Source of the DNA: Azospirillum sp. TSH58 | GTDB lineage: Bacteria; Pseudomonadota; Alphaproteobacteria; Azospirillales; Azospirillaceae | Direction of reading: 5' to 3' | Assembly: GCF_003119115.1 (NCBI RefSeq) | Contig: NZ_CP022363.1 | Location: 124,001-188,000 of the forward strand | DNA: 64,000 nucleotides | Program-made: the position numbers and the translations under genes | The notes under the pieces: generated by a model | Told to the model about the DNA's origin: nothing | Databases searched by the model: none | What the model saw: the letters and a program-made list of their open reading frames with translations, nothing else | Shown here: one piece after another, positions 52,501 to 58,334 of the stretch | Layout of the letters: every line of letters starts with the position of its first letter | How positions within the stretch are numbered: the first letter of the stretch is position 1

Positions 52501-53131
52501 AACGCTCGACGAGAACTACTACGTCCGCAGCAAGCAGGAGGCGGAGCGGCTGGTCACGGCGGCGCGCGGCGATCTGCGCAACGCCAGCATCCACCGCGTC
52601 GGCAACGTCGTCTTCGCGGCGGAGGGCGGGCCGTTGCAGCTGAACCTGCGGGACAACGCCTTCTTCCGGCAACTGGCCGCCTTCGTGCGGCTGGGGGTGG
52701 TGCCCGACGATTCGCACGTCTGGCTGTGCCATGTCGATCGCGTGGCCCGCGCCGTGGCGCTGCTGGCCGGTGCCGCCGGCCTCGCCAACGAGACGCACCA
52801 TGTCGAGAATCACCGCCGCGACACTCTGGCCGACTTCGTCACCTCGGCGGCGGGCATGGAGGGTGCGGTGCGGGCGGTCGGCTTCGACACGCTGCTCGAC
52901 CGGCTGGAGCGCGCCATCGCGGAGCCGGACATGGACGGCGCGCTGGCCCAGACGCTGGAGGGCTTCGGCCTCTACAGCGGACGCTCGCCCCAGGCGCGCG
53001 GACGGCGGCAGGAGCTGACCTCCGAACGCACGCAACGGCTGCTCGGCCGCATGGGCTTCGGCTGGCCGCCGGTTCCCCGCGCCGGGCAGGCCGACATGCT
53101 GCGCGCCGCCGCGGACCTCTTCACCCGATGA
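40517..53131 (+). CDS. Four-module non-ribosomal peptide synthetase with terminal reductase
   Basis: A cytoplasmic assembly line of about 4,204 residues. Domain order is A-T, C-A-T, C-A-T, C-A-T, R: four adenylation, four carrier, three condensation domains and a C-terminal thioester reductase; no epimerase, methyltransferase or thioesterase domain is seen. All three C domains keep HHxxxDG (HHAVVDG, HHSIGDG, HHSIGDG), all four carriers keep the Ser that takes phosphopantetheine (GGTS, GGNS, GGHS, GGDS), and all four A domains keep the A10 Lys. The first A domain lacks Asp235. Product: probably an acyl-capped peptide aldehyde or alcohol. Start: ATG 40517, or GTG 40505 after GAAGGA. The stop overlaps the oxygenase start. 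No phosphopantetheinyl transferase or MbtH gene is in the window. Confidence 0.95.
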   Translation: MPDTTPHLPNDRLHLSNSFGPVRLWPDLRVHEGFERLVDRHPTAPAVVTEDGILDYAGLDGAANALAHALLALGLDREEPVGVLAERSGHLPQAFLGILKAGGVYVPMVADLPPERLGNMARQSGMRLLIALDGLAPPDALADALSANVRVERPDAVLRPEALDGDSLARSAERPNRPGPADGLAVILFTSGSTGQPKGVLIQHDACVNLALGHTEAQDVGPGDRVLLSTSPGFILGFRELCLPLLSGAAYVPASRALIDDPARLLDHMARLGVTIALFTPSYLRLLRGAVPAGLRMILTAGERPNPDDARHYARHLDYWNMHGATEVCGTICMHKVNPHGDGPLPSGRPFTNNAVHLLDRHGNEVPDGEVGEIHVVGRGVSRGYLNQPELSAENFVGTRFGRAYRTHDLGRWNENGDLETLGRADDMVKVSGQSVSLGEIERTLLRHPLVSRAAALQHQGRLTAIVESADPEAAQGEDWRAYLGRSLPTYMVPARVKAVARMPISSAGKTDRRALLALADEVLAAARGSGGTPPQGDLEQAIAAVWEEVLDTRPVMRDDPFFAIGGTSLLAIAVGQRLHALGHPVAVPVILAAQTVEALARRIADERDEDAAPPDLTNGPATAGQEDFWVAAKLGLAAAGSHVVRVLSVRGPVPGVERWRAAWAALLERHPALRTAFEDDAGADANGRVRWRTVPAADLPPAAGFSIDRCHLPEEARELIAGYAGTPFALTKAPLARAGLMVIESGNETLFWFVLHHAVVDGQSARTVQEDVLALLLGHALPPAPHGMALAARDEARHLRSDRAEQDRAFWRSTLDALPLEAFEELPLDQPRPTTPGGRSAPPLAERLDAATTAALTTIAKAQGVGLHGLLLAILAAETRRRGGRADLILGTGVSLRPAGADDAVGHFVNLVPVVLPGATAPLTGQIRATQDALTEAVGHAGLPANLIQREFRQRRPGALPPARPNLFSVALTANPPRTSGDPASGLSLAPRRLPGALAHPAAGLDLAFSHEPVTAEDGEGLELALLWNPDVYAEATARSWLAGFAAWARWLAADPALLESPLPALLPEEAVLLERWEHGEERPRPARRAHELFEEIAARQPDRPAVVTRAGLRRYGELNRDADRIATALLRCGVTREEAVAVLTGCAPDLPAAVLGVWKAGAAYLPLAHDLPPERMAYMVRDAGVRLLIALDGLPVPPALAEAVPTLIRPDILEGPAERTAVAGAPDDLAYIIYTSGTTGHPKGVAVRHDGFINAALATGETVGLRADDRMALAATPGFDASLWELGLALLHGMALVPVPPDLRDDPWALKDAYAELGVTVAFHAPSYLRVSQEKPFRGLRVLLTGGEAPNADDARRHAADLAFWNAYGPTEASILASMGRILPDSGRGGPVPAGRPLPNGRVTLRRPDGTPVPPGLPGELWLGGVGLARGYLNNPELTARSFVETAEGRFYRTGDLGRWSAEGQLILCGRIDHQVKLHGQRVELAEIEQDLLAHPAAAQAVVLVDAAAEGTKALRAFVRAKDGATLPDEEAWRAFLADRLPAFMVPASVTAVDVVPLTPAGKIDRDALLRLAHSHSHAATAERQAPRDGLESRIAALWSGLLGEEVARGDNFFALGGNSLLAVTIAHRLSQELGTTVPARALFAAPTLAGFARKVAELRDADAPQADAGDSDLATEGEREFRVAEAAGLDTRPFIIPVIRAVEGDLPDPDRWSDAWTALVERHEALRTCFAEDAEGRLRRRVAASVDGALELSTQTGRAAALAHIRARQGEPFTVSVAPLWRAGLVTTADDGAPLFWMAIHHSIGDGRSVGILLEELAALLAGERLPPLSTRHASLAARERRYLDGPDCVADEAHWREQLSALPAEAFDDWPLDTPRAAGAAPGSHRFELRLDPATAAGLKAVARRHEASLHAVLLTLLAREARRRTGRGAVTIGTTGDIRETAEDMRVVGYGVTMLPLALRPAADAPFGAELRATQAALAGALLHARLPFARICHGFWAEHPQHRDPARYPLFDIAVTENPQGASAAGPLRFARPDHQGLAYERTGHSPGQDMVLIHERLADGGLLLQWHVNAALYAKDTAERWFEALAGWARWLGGDAARAESTPPALLPEEEATLAAWEHGPAVERPALPFHALFERLIDRPGTGQGGRPAVIGADRVLTYRAVEAEANAIAHALRERGAERGTVVGVLTGRSATLPAALLGVWKAGAIHLPLAADLPAERLAFIAGDAGAALLLALDGVTVPEALSALPVLRPEELSADFRTAHAHRPQAHHPEDETGPEDTAYILYTSGSTGRPKGTPVRHGAYVNMVLGAVETFGLTAEDRTLMFASPSFDVSLSDIGVPLAAGAALCAVPYEVLSAPARLIAFLAEQRVTVADLTPTYLRLFDGADLPSLRILVTGGEAPLAADVRTYAGRLRYYNAYGPTENTITSAMGLLGAEDRGFLPVGRPLPNTSVHIRDAAGRPVPPGAVGEIWLGGANLARGYLNRPEQEAAAFVGTGAGRLYRSGDLGRWRADGELEVLGRIDDQVKLNGIRIELGEIEQALGGHPDVAQAVAVVQGKAGTAQSLWAFVRPVPGKPVPAEDSWRGWLADRLPAVMIPAGVIAVETVPVTASGKVDRAALQGLIAGHAPQGARIAPQGRLEETVARVWAERLGRGPVWRDDNFFALGGHSLLAIAVAHALETELGRPVSARDLFTEPTLRGFAARLAAAMPTEPLSGAESDRATEGQREFWVAEQAGLDTRGFIIPLTLAVEGDVPADDRWREAWSALADRHEALRTGFREDEDGTLRRTVHSSTAGLNLATAPDRAAALERIRARQTEPFAMAAPPLWRAGLVRVADGSGDLFWLALHHSIGDGLSLGLLADDLAALLRGMPLPGRAPGFGRSAAREESYLAGEATRTDAEHWQSLLAGIDPAAFEEWPLDKPRPPVRSVDAAQGSHCHRVRLAPDVAEALRALARRNGASLHALMMTLMAREVRRRTGRAAFLMGTAASTRETAEEAGVVGYYVNMLPVPFRVERSEPLEQAVKTTQDHLAEALRHGRQPFARIHQQFRRSQPQALHPARYPLFDLAVTENPAMPAPPCDGLRFAAIDTLDDGDIRYELRHSAPAQDLVLVHEGQADGGLVLQLYANAALYERETAQAWTAALAGWARRLADPGRAPGDPLPALLPDEETLLAAWERGPAMPHPVPCFHHQFAALARLQPGRPALVTDDGETSYAAMNARANALAHALLAQGVRTGDAVGVLTERSPALPEAVLAIWKAGAAYLPLTRDLPADRLAFIARDAAIRVIVALDGHALPDALAQAGHAVLRPESLTDDFHAAHAQEPEAGQRSAPGDPAYIIHTSGSTGVPKGVVLHHGGLLNLGLSMARMMGVQPDERTLLSSSPSFDAWISDCVMTWATGGALVPIRRAEMDDTAGLRARMERLGVTSATLPPSYLRLFEQADLPTLRILMTVGEPPNAADALHYAARLRYINGYGPTENTAAASIGILCPGSPWMSAGRPLPNTAIHILDEDGEPVPPGAIGHVWLSGMGLAIGYLNRPDLTAAAFVETPKGRRYRTGDLGRWLPNGELLVLGRSDSQVKLRGQRVELGEIEHRLEAHPGVQQAVALVDTAPGGAQTLWAFVSLAPDAAEPSQTAWAAHAAAALPAYMVPAAVIRVPAIPVTVAGKVDRKALLQALADHTPAEGAASTAYTPPRNAVEQRVADLWAEQLQRPVPGREAGFFELGGDSLRAIAVVNRLRREFACRINDLYEAPVLADFALRLRPQPDHLHRVITAVRTHWRDYQATLPAFDAARDRALAEQQQAYEARNAAYAAFDGTQRRDYGEALLTGATGYLGAYLLRELLSDPTRRVTALVRGGDDDAARARLGRVLAGYFGADDGAALIADPRLTVRAGDLRRDGLGLAPTAHGALAEGLRAVFHCAANVNHFGHYAEFHADNVEATRRLLDLAAARRGDPADFHLISTLSVTGKAPEDGFKLVTEYDAVPETLDENYYVRSKQEAERLVTAARGDLRNASIHRVGNVVFAAEGGPLQLNLRDNAFFRQLAAFVRLGVVPDDSHVWLCHVDRVARAVALLAGAAGLANETHHVENHRRDTLADFVTSAAGMEGAVRAVGFDTLLDRLERAIAEPDMDGALAQTLEGFGLYSGRSPQARGRRQELTSERTQRLLGRMGFGWPPVPRAGQADMLRAAADLFTR
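40580..42345 (+). other. NRPS module 1: A1-T1 loading module
   Basis: A loading module without a condensation domain. Core A motifs are present (LFTSGSTGQPKG, GEIHVVGRGVSRGYLN, RTHDLGRW, and SSAGKTD with the Lys). The pocket residues, aligned by eye to GrsA, read Ile-Leu-Arg-Leu-Leu-Ala-Met-Gly-Thr-Lys. Position 235 is Ile rather than Asp and the A5 motif is MHGATE rather than YGPTE. A substrate without an alpha-amino group is therefore expected. The T1 serine codon is near 42221. Confidence 0.8.
42380..45510 (+). other. NRPS module 2: C2-A2-T2
   Basis: C2 has HHAVVDG near 42784 and an unusual opening motif (ATAGQEDFWVA). A2 keeps Asp235 (FDASLWEL). The eye-aligned pocket is Asp-Ala-Trp-Phe-Leu-Gly-Ala-Ile-Leu-Lys, whose first six residues equal a known leucine code, so a hydrophobic residue, perhaps Leu, is likely. 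The T2 serine codon is at about 45380 in GGNSLLA. Confidence 0.75.
45535..48680 (+). other. NRPS module 3: C3-A3-T3
   Basis: C3 has HHSIGDG near 45928 and opens ATEGEREFRVA. A3 keeps Asp235 (FDVSLSDI). The pocket by eye is Asp-Val-Ser-Asp-Val-Gly-Ala-Ile-Thr-Lys. The acidic residue at position 278 suits a basic side chain, and the code resembles arginine codes from pseudomonad synthetases. The T3 serine codon is near 48544 in GGHSLLA. Confidence 0.75.
48700..51830 (+). other. NRPS module 4: C4-A4-T4
   Basis: C4 has HHSIGDG near 49082 and opens ATEGQREFWVA, very close to C3. A4 keeps Asp235 (FDAWISDC). The pocket by eye is Asp-Ala-Ser-Thr-Met-Val-Gly-Ala-Ala-Lys, which I cannot match to a known substrate. 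The carrier GGDSLRA (near 51719) differs from the LLA form of the other three, as is usual for a carrier next to a terminal domain. Confidence 0.75.
51990..53110 (+). other. NRPS terminal thioester reductase domain
   Basis: An NAD(P)H-dependent release domain of the Lys2/SDR type. The cofactor motif is LLTGATGYLGAYLLREL; the catalytic Tyr-x3-Lys is in ENYYVRSKQEAERL; a Thr in ISTLSVTG and the HRVGNVV strand fit the extended-SDR reductases that free the chain as an aldehyde or, after a second hydride, an alcohol. Confidence 0.88.
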
Positions 53132-54159
53132 ACGCCTCCGGAGCCACCATGCTGACCCACGTCCACGACATCGGTTTCCGCACCGGGGAGTTCACCGTGG
53201 AACCGTTGGCCGACGCCGAGACGGCGCGCGTGCTGGCCGTCCTGGCCGCCCGCCACGGGGCGGAGAGCGACGCCGCCGCCCTCGTCCCGGACGGGCGGGA
53301 GGCCGAGTTGCGCGGCGAACTGGCGGAGGCGGCACCCGGCCTGTCCGCCCTGGCCACGGCGATCCGCGACCGGCTGGAGATCAGCCACAGCGGCGTGCTG
53401 ATCCGCCGCGCCCATCTCGGCCGCCACGACCTCGACACCCGGCGCCGCCTGCTCTACGCGCTGGCGGTGTGCATCGGCGCGCCGACCGCGACCGACCGGA
53501 TCGACCGCAAGGTGGTGTGGGACATCAAGCTCCGGCCCGAGTTGGTCCGCAACGGCGGCGCCTCCACCTTCTCCGAGCACGCCGACGAGGCCGACTTCCA
53601 CACCGACACCCAGTATTTCCCGAATCCCGAACGCTACATGCTGCTCTATTTCGCCAAGGCGGCGGCCTGCGGCGGCGGGCGGTCCAGCCTGCGCGACGCC
53701 CGCTGCGTCCGCGAGGCCCTGGCCGGCAGCGACGAGGGACGCTGGGCGCTGGACCTGCTGTCGCGGACGGCCCTGCCCTTCCGCATCCCCGCCACCTTCA
53801 CCCGCACCGGGTCGCGCGACGCGGTCGAGGTGACCTTCGCCACCGTCTTCGGCGACCGCCCGCTCATCCGCTTCCGCACCGACACGCTGCGCCGCGGGCT
53901 GGCCGCCCGACCGGAGCACGACACGCCGGAGGCCCGCCGCGCGCTTGCCATCCTCCAGGCGGAGCTGGACAACCCGGCCCGGCGGCTGGAGACCTTCATG
54001 GAGTCCGACAGCCTGCTGGCGATGAACAATCACGAGGCGCTCCACGGACGCGGCGCCTTCGCCGACCCGGACCGCCACGCGCTGCGCATCCGCATCGATG
54101 ACGGCGCCCCGCAGGATGGCGCACCACAGGATGGCGCACCGCAGGATTCAGCGCGATGA
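53128..54159 (+). CDS. TauD/clavaminate synthase-like Fe(II)/2-oxoglutarate oxygenase
   Basis: A 343-residue non-haem iron oxygenase. The facial triad is probably His-Thr-Asp in ADFHTDTQYFP and the His in NNHEALHG, with the C-terminal Arg of HALRIRID binding 2-oxoglutarate. The context of the triad (YMLLYFAKAAACGGGRSSLR) recalls clavaminate synthase-like amino-acid hydroxylases. It is likely to hydroxylate or desaturate an amino acid, free or carrier-bound, for the NRPS. The start is ATG 53128 (overlapping the NRPS stop by ATGA) or ATG 53149, which has a better GGAG site. The C-terminus carries a 15-base tandem repeat. Confidence 0.85.
   Translation: MNASGATMLTHVHDIGFRTGEFTVEPLADAETARVLAVLAARHGAESDAAALVPDGREAELRGELAEAAPGLSALATAIRDRLEISHSGVLIRRAHLGRHDLDTRRRLLYALAVCIGAPTATDRIDRKVVWDIKLRPELVRNGGASTFSEHADEADFHTDTQYFPNPERYMLLYFAKAAACGGGRSSLRDARCVREALAGSDEGRWALDLLSRTALPFRIPATFTRTGSRDAVEVTFATVFGDRPLIRFRTDTLRRGLAARPEHDTPEARRALAILQAELDNPARRLETFMESDSLLAMNNHEALHGRGAFADPDRHALRIRIDDGAPQDGAPQDGAPQDSAR
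54100..54144 (+). repeat. Three 15-base tandem repeats at the oxygenase C-terminus
   Basis: Three in-frame copies of a 15-base unit (for example GATGGCGCACCACAG) encode Asp-Gly-Ala-Pro-Gln three times, just before the stop and upstream of the exporter start. The copies differ at only a few bases. This is a short expandable tail, probably disordered. Confidence 0.9.
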
Positions 54160-55805
54160 ACCTTCTCCGCCTGCTGGGACGGCTGGGACCGGCGCCGCTG
54201 CGCCGGCTGGTTCTCTACGCGCTGGGGTCGGCCCTCTTCTCCACGCTGGTGCTCGCCCTGGTGAACCGCGGGGCGGAAGAGATCGCCGCGGAGAAGGCCG
54301 ATTTCGTGAATGTGCCGCTGGCCGCCGCCTTCGTCGTCAGCGTCCTCCTCTACATGCTCGTGGAAGGCCGCATGGTCGCCCACCTGTCGGCGGACGCCGA
54401 GGAGGTGGTGGACACGCTGCGCATGCGGCTGCTCGACCAGATCCGCCGCGCCGACCTGTGGAAGCTGGAACGCTTCGGCCAGACCCCGCTGTTCGAAAGC
54501 GTGACGCAGAGCAGCCAGCTCATCTCGCAGAACTCTCAGTTCCTGGCGCTGACGGTGCGCTCGGTCCTGCTGACCGGGACGATCCTGCTCTACATCGCCA
54601 CCATCTCGCCGGTCGCCTTCCTGCTGATCGGCGGGCTGCTGGGCGCCGGGACATGGTTCTACATCCGGCTGGGCCGCGCGCTGGAGGAACGGCAGCGCGC
54701 CATGATGGCCGAGGAGGCCGCCCTGTTCGAAGGCGTGTCGGACCTGTTCGACGGGTTCAAGGAGCAGCGGCTGAACAGCGCCCGCAGCCACGACCTCAAC
54801 GCCGCCTTCGGCGCCGTGTCCGGCCGCACCACCACGGCGCGCGGCGAGGTTCATCTGCACACCTGGCAGCAGTTCGTGTTCGGCGAATGCGCCTTCAACC
54901 TGATGCTGGGCGTGGTCGTCTTCGTGGTGCCGACCTACTCCAGCGCCATCTCGGCGGAGCTGGTGAAGATCACCGCCGCCATCTTCTTCATGTCGGCCCC
55001 GGTCTTCGGGTTGATGCAGTCGCTGGCGGTGATGAGCGCCGCCGAGGCCGCCGCCGGGCGCATGATGGCTCTGGAAGGCCGGCTCGCCGAGCTGGCGGAG
55101 GCCGGGAGCGATGGCCCCGCCCTGCCGGTGCCGATCAACTTCGCCGAAGTGAGGCTGGAGGGGGTGGAGTTCGCCTTCCCCGCCCCGCCGGGCGAGCCGC
55201 CCTTCGCGGTCGGCCCCTTCGACCTGACCATCCGGCGCGGCGAGGTGATCTTCATCACCGGCGGCAACGGGTCGGGCAAATCGACCTTCATCAAGCTGCT
55301 GACCGGCCTCTACCACCCGCTGCGCGGGCGGATCACGGTGGATGGCGTGCCGGTCGGGCCGCAGCGCATCGCCGCCTACCGCGAGCTGATGGCGACCGTC
55401 TTCGCCGACTTCCACCTGTTCGCCCGGCTTTACGGCCAGGACGCCCTCAACCCTGTGGTGGCCGCCGACCTGATGCGCTGGATGGAGATGGAGCGGGTCA
55501 CCGCGCTGGAGGGCGACCGCTTCGGGCGGCGCGACCTGTCCGCCGGGCAGCGCAAGCGGCTGGGCCTCGTCGCGGCGATCCTGGAAAAGGCGCCGATCCT
55601 GATCCTCGACGAATGGGCCGCCGATCAGGACCCGCATTTCCGCTTCAAGTTCTACCGGGAAATCGTGCCGGAGTTGAAACGGCGCGGCCTGACCATCGTG
55701 GCGGTGACCCACGACGACCATTACTTCGACGTCGCCGACCGCCGCCTGCACATGGAGGAAGGCCACCTGACCGAGCTGACCCTCGCGGTGGAGGGCGTGG
55801 CATGA
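54156..55805 (+). CDS. PvdE/SyrD-type ABC exporter, first subunit
   Basis: A 549-residue fused membrane-ATPase half transporter. Six membrane helices span residues about 15-290 (LVLYALGSALFSTLVLALV first). Walker A is TGGNGSGKST, the signature is DLSAGQRKRLGLVAA, and Walker B is ILILDEWAADQDPHFRFKFY, whose DEWAADQDP form is the hallmark of cyclic-peptide and pyoverdine-precursor exporters. It would move the NRPS product, or a precursor, across the inner membrane. It overlaps the oxygenase by four bases and the second exporter by four. Confidence 0.93.
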   Translation: MNLLRLLGRLGPAPLRRLVLYALGSALFSTLVLALVNRGAEEIAAEKADFVNVPLAAAFVVSVLLYMLVEGRMVAHLSADAEEVVDTLRMRLLDQIRRADLWKLERFGQTPLFESVTQSSQLISQNSQFLALTVRSVLLTGTILLYIATISPVAFLLIGGLLGAGTWFYIRLGRALEERQRAMMAEEAALFEGVSDLFDGFKEQRLNSARSHDLNAAFGAVSGRTTTARGEVHLHTWQQFVFGECAFNLMLGVVVFVVPTYSSAISAELVKITAAIFFMSAPVFGLMQSLAVMSAAEAAAGRMMALEGRLAELAEAGSDGPALPVPINFAEVRLEGVEFAFPAPPGEPPFAVGPFDLTIRRGEVIFITGGNGSGKSTFIKLLTGLYHPLRGRITVDGVPVGPQRIAAYRELMATVFADFHLFARLYGQDALNPVVAADLMRWMEMERVTALEGDRFGRRDLSAGQRKRLGLVAAILEKAPILILDEWAADQDPHFRFKFYREIVPELKRRGLTIVAVTHDDHYFDVADRRLHMEEGHLTELTLAVEGVA

Positions 55806-57454
55806 GGCTGGCCGCCATCGTCCTGCGCGAGCTTCCGGAGAATCTGCGCACGCTCGCCCTGATGAACGTCCTGTCGGCGATCGCGACCGCGGCGCTGCTC
55901 TGGCTGGTCGACGCCGCCGCCAAGGACGCCGCCAAGGGCATCATCAGCCCGCGGCTTCTGGTGATGTACGCGGTCACGGTGACCCTGTTCGGGGTGACCC
56001 ACAATTACGCGCTGGTCACCGCGTCCCAGGACGCCGAGCGGCTGATCCACAAGATCCGGCTGCGCCTGTTCGATCTGGTGCGCCGCGCCGACCTCGTGAC
56101 CGTGGACCGCATCGGGCGGGCGTCGCTGCACGGCGTGCTGACCCAGGACACCCAGACGCTGGCCCAGACCCTGCCGCTTCTGGCGATCGGCGGGCAGCAG
56201 GCGGTGATGCTGGTCTTCCTGGCGGTCTATCTGGCCTGGCTGTCGCCGCTGGCCTGCGTGATGGCCTTCGCCTTCGCCGGGATCGCGGTGGCGGTGAAGG
56301 TCGCGCGGGTGCAGCGCCTGCGCCTCAGCATGAGGGAGGCCGCGGCGGCGGAGGCGCGCGTCTTCGACGGGCTGACCGACCTTCTGCGCGGCTTCAAGGA
56401 GGTGCGGATGAACCGCCGCCGCGGCGACGGGCTGATCCGCGACCTCGCCGACGCCTCGTCCCGGGCGCGGGCGGTGAATGTGGACATGAAGGCGCAGTGG
56501 GGCCGCAACTTCGCGCTGGTCGAGGCGATGTTCTACACGCTGATCGGCATGATGGTCTTCGTCGTGCCGCTCTTCACCACCGGCTATCACGAGGTGGTGG
56601 TGGCGGCGACCACGGCGGCGCTGTTCATCGTCGGGCCGGTCAGCACCGTCTCCTTCGTCACCCCGCTGGTCGCCCAGACCGAGATGGCCCTGTCCAACAT
56701 CGAGGCGATGGAGGAACGGCTGCGCGCCGCCGCCGGGGATGCCCCGGACGAGGGCGCCGACCGTCTGCCCGGACCGCCCTCCCGCATCGCGCTGAAGGAC
56801 GCCAGCTTCGCCTATCACGACGGCGAGGGCGCTCCGGTGTTCGCGGTCGGGCCGCTGTCCGCGGAGTTCCGGGCGGGGGAGATCACCTTCGTCACCGGCG
56901 GCAACGGGTCCGGCAAATCGACCATGCTGCGCCTGCTGACCGGCCTGATGCCGCTGGGAGGCGGCCGGCTCCTCGCCGACGGGGAGCCGGTGCCGGCGGA
57001 GCGGATGCAGAGCTACCGCGACACGATCTCGGCCATCTTCTCCGACTATCACCTGTCGCGCCGCCTCTACGGCGTGGCCGACCCCGACCCGGCGCGCGTC
57101 CGCGCCCTGCTGGAGCGGCTGGAGATGCAGGACAAGGTGACGGTCGCGGACGGCGGCTTCAGCACGGTCGCCCTGTCCACCGGCCAGCGCAAGCGCCTCG
57201 CCCTGGTGGTCGCGCAGCTGGAGGACAAGCCGGTCATCGTGCTGGACGAATGGGCCGCCGACCAGGACCCGCATTTCCGCCGCGTCTTCTATGAGGAGCT
57301 GCTGCCCGAGCTGAAGGCCCGGGGCAAGATCGTCATCTGCGTGACCCATGACGAGCGCTGGTTCGGCCTCGCCGACCGTGTCTATCACATGAACGAGGGC
57401 CGCATCGAGGAAGGCCACGATCACCGTCACCTGTTCGCACTGGAGCCGGCATGA
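55802..57454 (+). CDS. PvdE/SyrD-type ABC exporter, second subunit
   Basis: A 550-residue paralogue of the preceding exporter with the same plan: six helices (TLALMNVLSAIATAALLWLV first), Walker A TGGNGSGKST, signature ALSTGQRKRLALVVA and Walker B VIVLDEWAADQDPHFRRVFY. The two share the ATPase core but differ in the membrane part, so a heterodimer is the simplest model; two separate homodimers are possible. ATGA overlap joins it to the gene on each side. Confidence 0.93.
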   Translation: MRLAAIVLRELPENLRTLALMNVLSAIATAALLWLVDAAAKDAAKGIISPRLLVMYAVTVTLFGVTHNYALVTASQDAERLIHKIRLRLFDLVRRADLVTVDRIGRASLHGVLTQDTQTLAQTLPLLAIGGQQAVMLVFLAVYLAWLSPLACVMAFAFAGIAVAVKVARVQRLRLSMREAAAAEARVFDGLTDLLRGFKEVRMNRRRGDGLIRDLADASSRARAVNVDMKAQWGRNFALVEAMFYTLIGMMVFVVPLFTTGYHEVVVAATTAALFIVGPVSTVSFVTPLVAQTEMALSNIEAMEERLRAAAGDAPDEGADRLPGPPSRIALKDASFAYHDGEGAPVFAVGPLSAEFRAGEITFVTGGNGSGKSTMLRLLTGLMPLGGGRLLADGEPVPAERMQSYRDTISAIFSDYHLSRRLYGVADPDPARVRALLERLEMQDKVTVADGGFSTVALSTGQRKRLALVVAQLEDKPVIVLDEWAADQDPHFRRVFYEELLPELKARGKIVICVTHDERWFGLADRVYHMNEGRIEEGHDHRHLFALEPA

Positions 57455-58224
57455 TGGCCCCGCCCCCGTCCTCCTGGCTGCAAGGCTTCCGCCCGGTGGC
57501 GGAGCCGCGCCGCAGGCTGGTCTGCTTCCCCTACGCCGGAGCCGGAGCCGCCGTCTTCCGGGACTGGGCGCCGGAGGTCGGGCCGGACACGGAGTTGCTG
57601 GCCGTGCGCCTGCCGGGTCGGGAAACCCGCATCGGCGAGCCGCCGCTGCATCGGGTGGAGGACGCCCTGCCCGCCATCCTGGCCGCGCTGGCCCCGCTGG
57701 GGGACCGCCCGCTGGTCCTGTTCGGCCATTCGCTGGGCGCGGCCCTGGCCTACGCCGCCGCCCGCGCCCTGACGGCGCAGGGGCGCCCGCCCGCCCTGCT
57801 CGCCGTGTCGGGGCGCCGGGCGCCGCATCGGACGTCGCGGCGGCCATCCACCCGGGGCCTGGACGATGCGGCGTTCCGCGCCCGCCTCGCCGCGCTGGGC
57901 GGCACCCCGCCGGAGGTTCTGGCCTGCGACGACCTGATGGAGCTGATGCTGCCCATGCTGCGGGCCGATTTCGCCATGTCCGAGGCCTTCCATGACCATG
58001 ATCCCCCGCCGCTTGCGGTGCCCATCCTGGCCTTCGCCGGAACGGAGGACACCGAGGCTGCCGTGGACGAGGTCGCCGGGTGGGAACGGCTGGCTGGGGC
58101 GGGCTTCACACTGCGCCCGCTTCCCGGCGGCCATTTTTTCCTGCACGAGCAGCGCGCGCCGATTGTCTCATGCCTGATGGATAAGACGTTCCGAAACGAT
58201 AAAAGTCACCGCACTTCTTTTTAA
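57451..58224 (+). CDS. Type II thioesterase
   Basis: A 257-residue alpha/beta hydrolase of the stand-alone type II thioesterase family, which clears mis-primed or stalled carrier domains of NRPSs. The family opening RLVCFPYAGAGAAVFRDW, the nucleophile Ser in LFGHSLGAALAY, the Asp in AFAGTEDTEA and the His in LPGGHFFLHE are all seen. The first ATG (57451) overlaps the exporter stop by four bases and has GGAG before it; a second ATG follows at once. It ends the operon. Confidence 0.92.
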   Translation: MMAPPPSSWLQGFRPVAEPRRRLVCFPYAGAGAAVFRDWAPEVGPDTELLAVRLPGRETRIGEPPLHRVEDALPAILAALAPLGDRPLVLFGHSLGAALAYAAARALTAQGRPPALLAVSGRRAPHRTSRRPSTRGLDDAAFRARLAALGGTPPEVLACDDLMELMLPMLRADFAMSEAFHDHDPPPLAVPILAFAGTEDTEAAVDEVAGWERLAGAGFTLRPLPGGHFFLHEQRAPIVSCLMDKTFRNDKSHRTSF

Positions 58225-58334
58225 TGGCAAATCCTTTGACGAAGACAACTCTATTCGTTAGCCCATATGACGGTGCCGCCGGCGACCACCGGCGGCGTTT
58301 TCGGAGCGGGCCGTCCCTTCGGGGTCGGGGTCGT

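Noticed and set aside
42458-53035. Very long minus-strand open frames opposite the NRPS
   Set aside because: They are GC-driven antisense shadows: compositionally biased Gly/Arg/Gln translations with no domain, covering a clearly coding plus-strand gene.
40517-58224. Siderophore cluster interpretation
   Set aside because: The exporters look like PvdE, but there is no TonB receptor, no hydroxamate or catechol tailoring enzyme, no iron-box evidence, and release is reductive. It cannot be excluded but is not supported.
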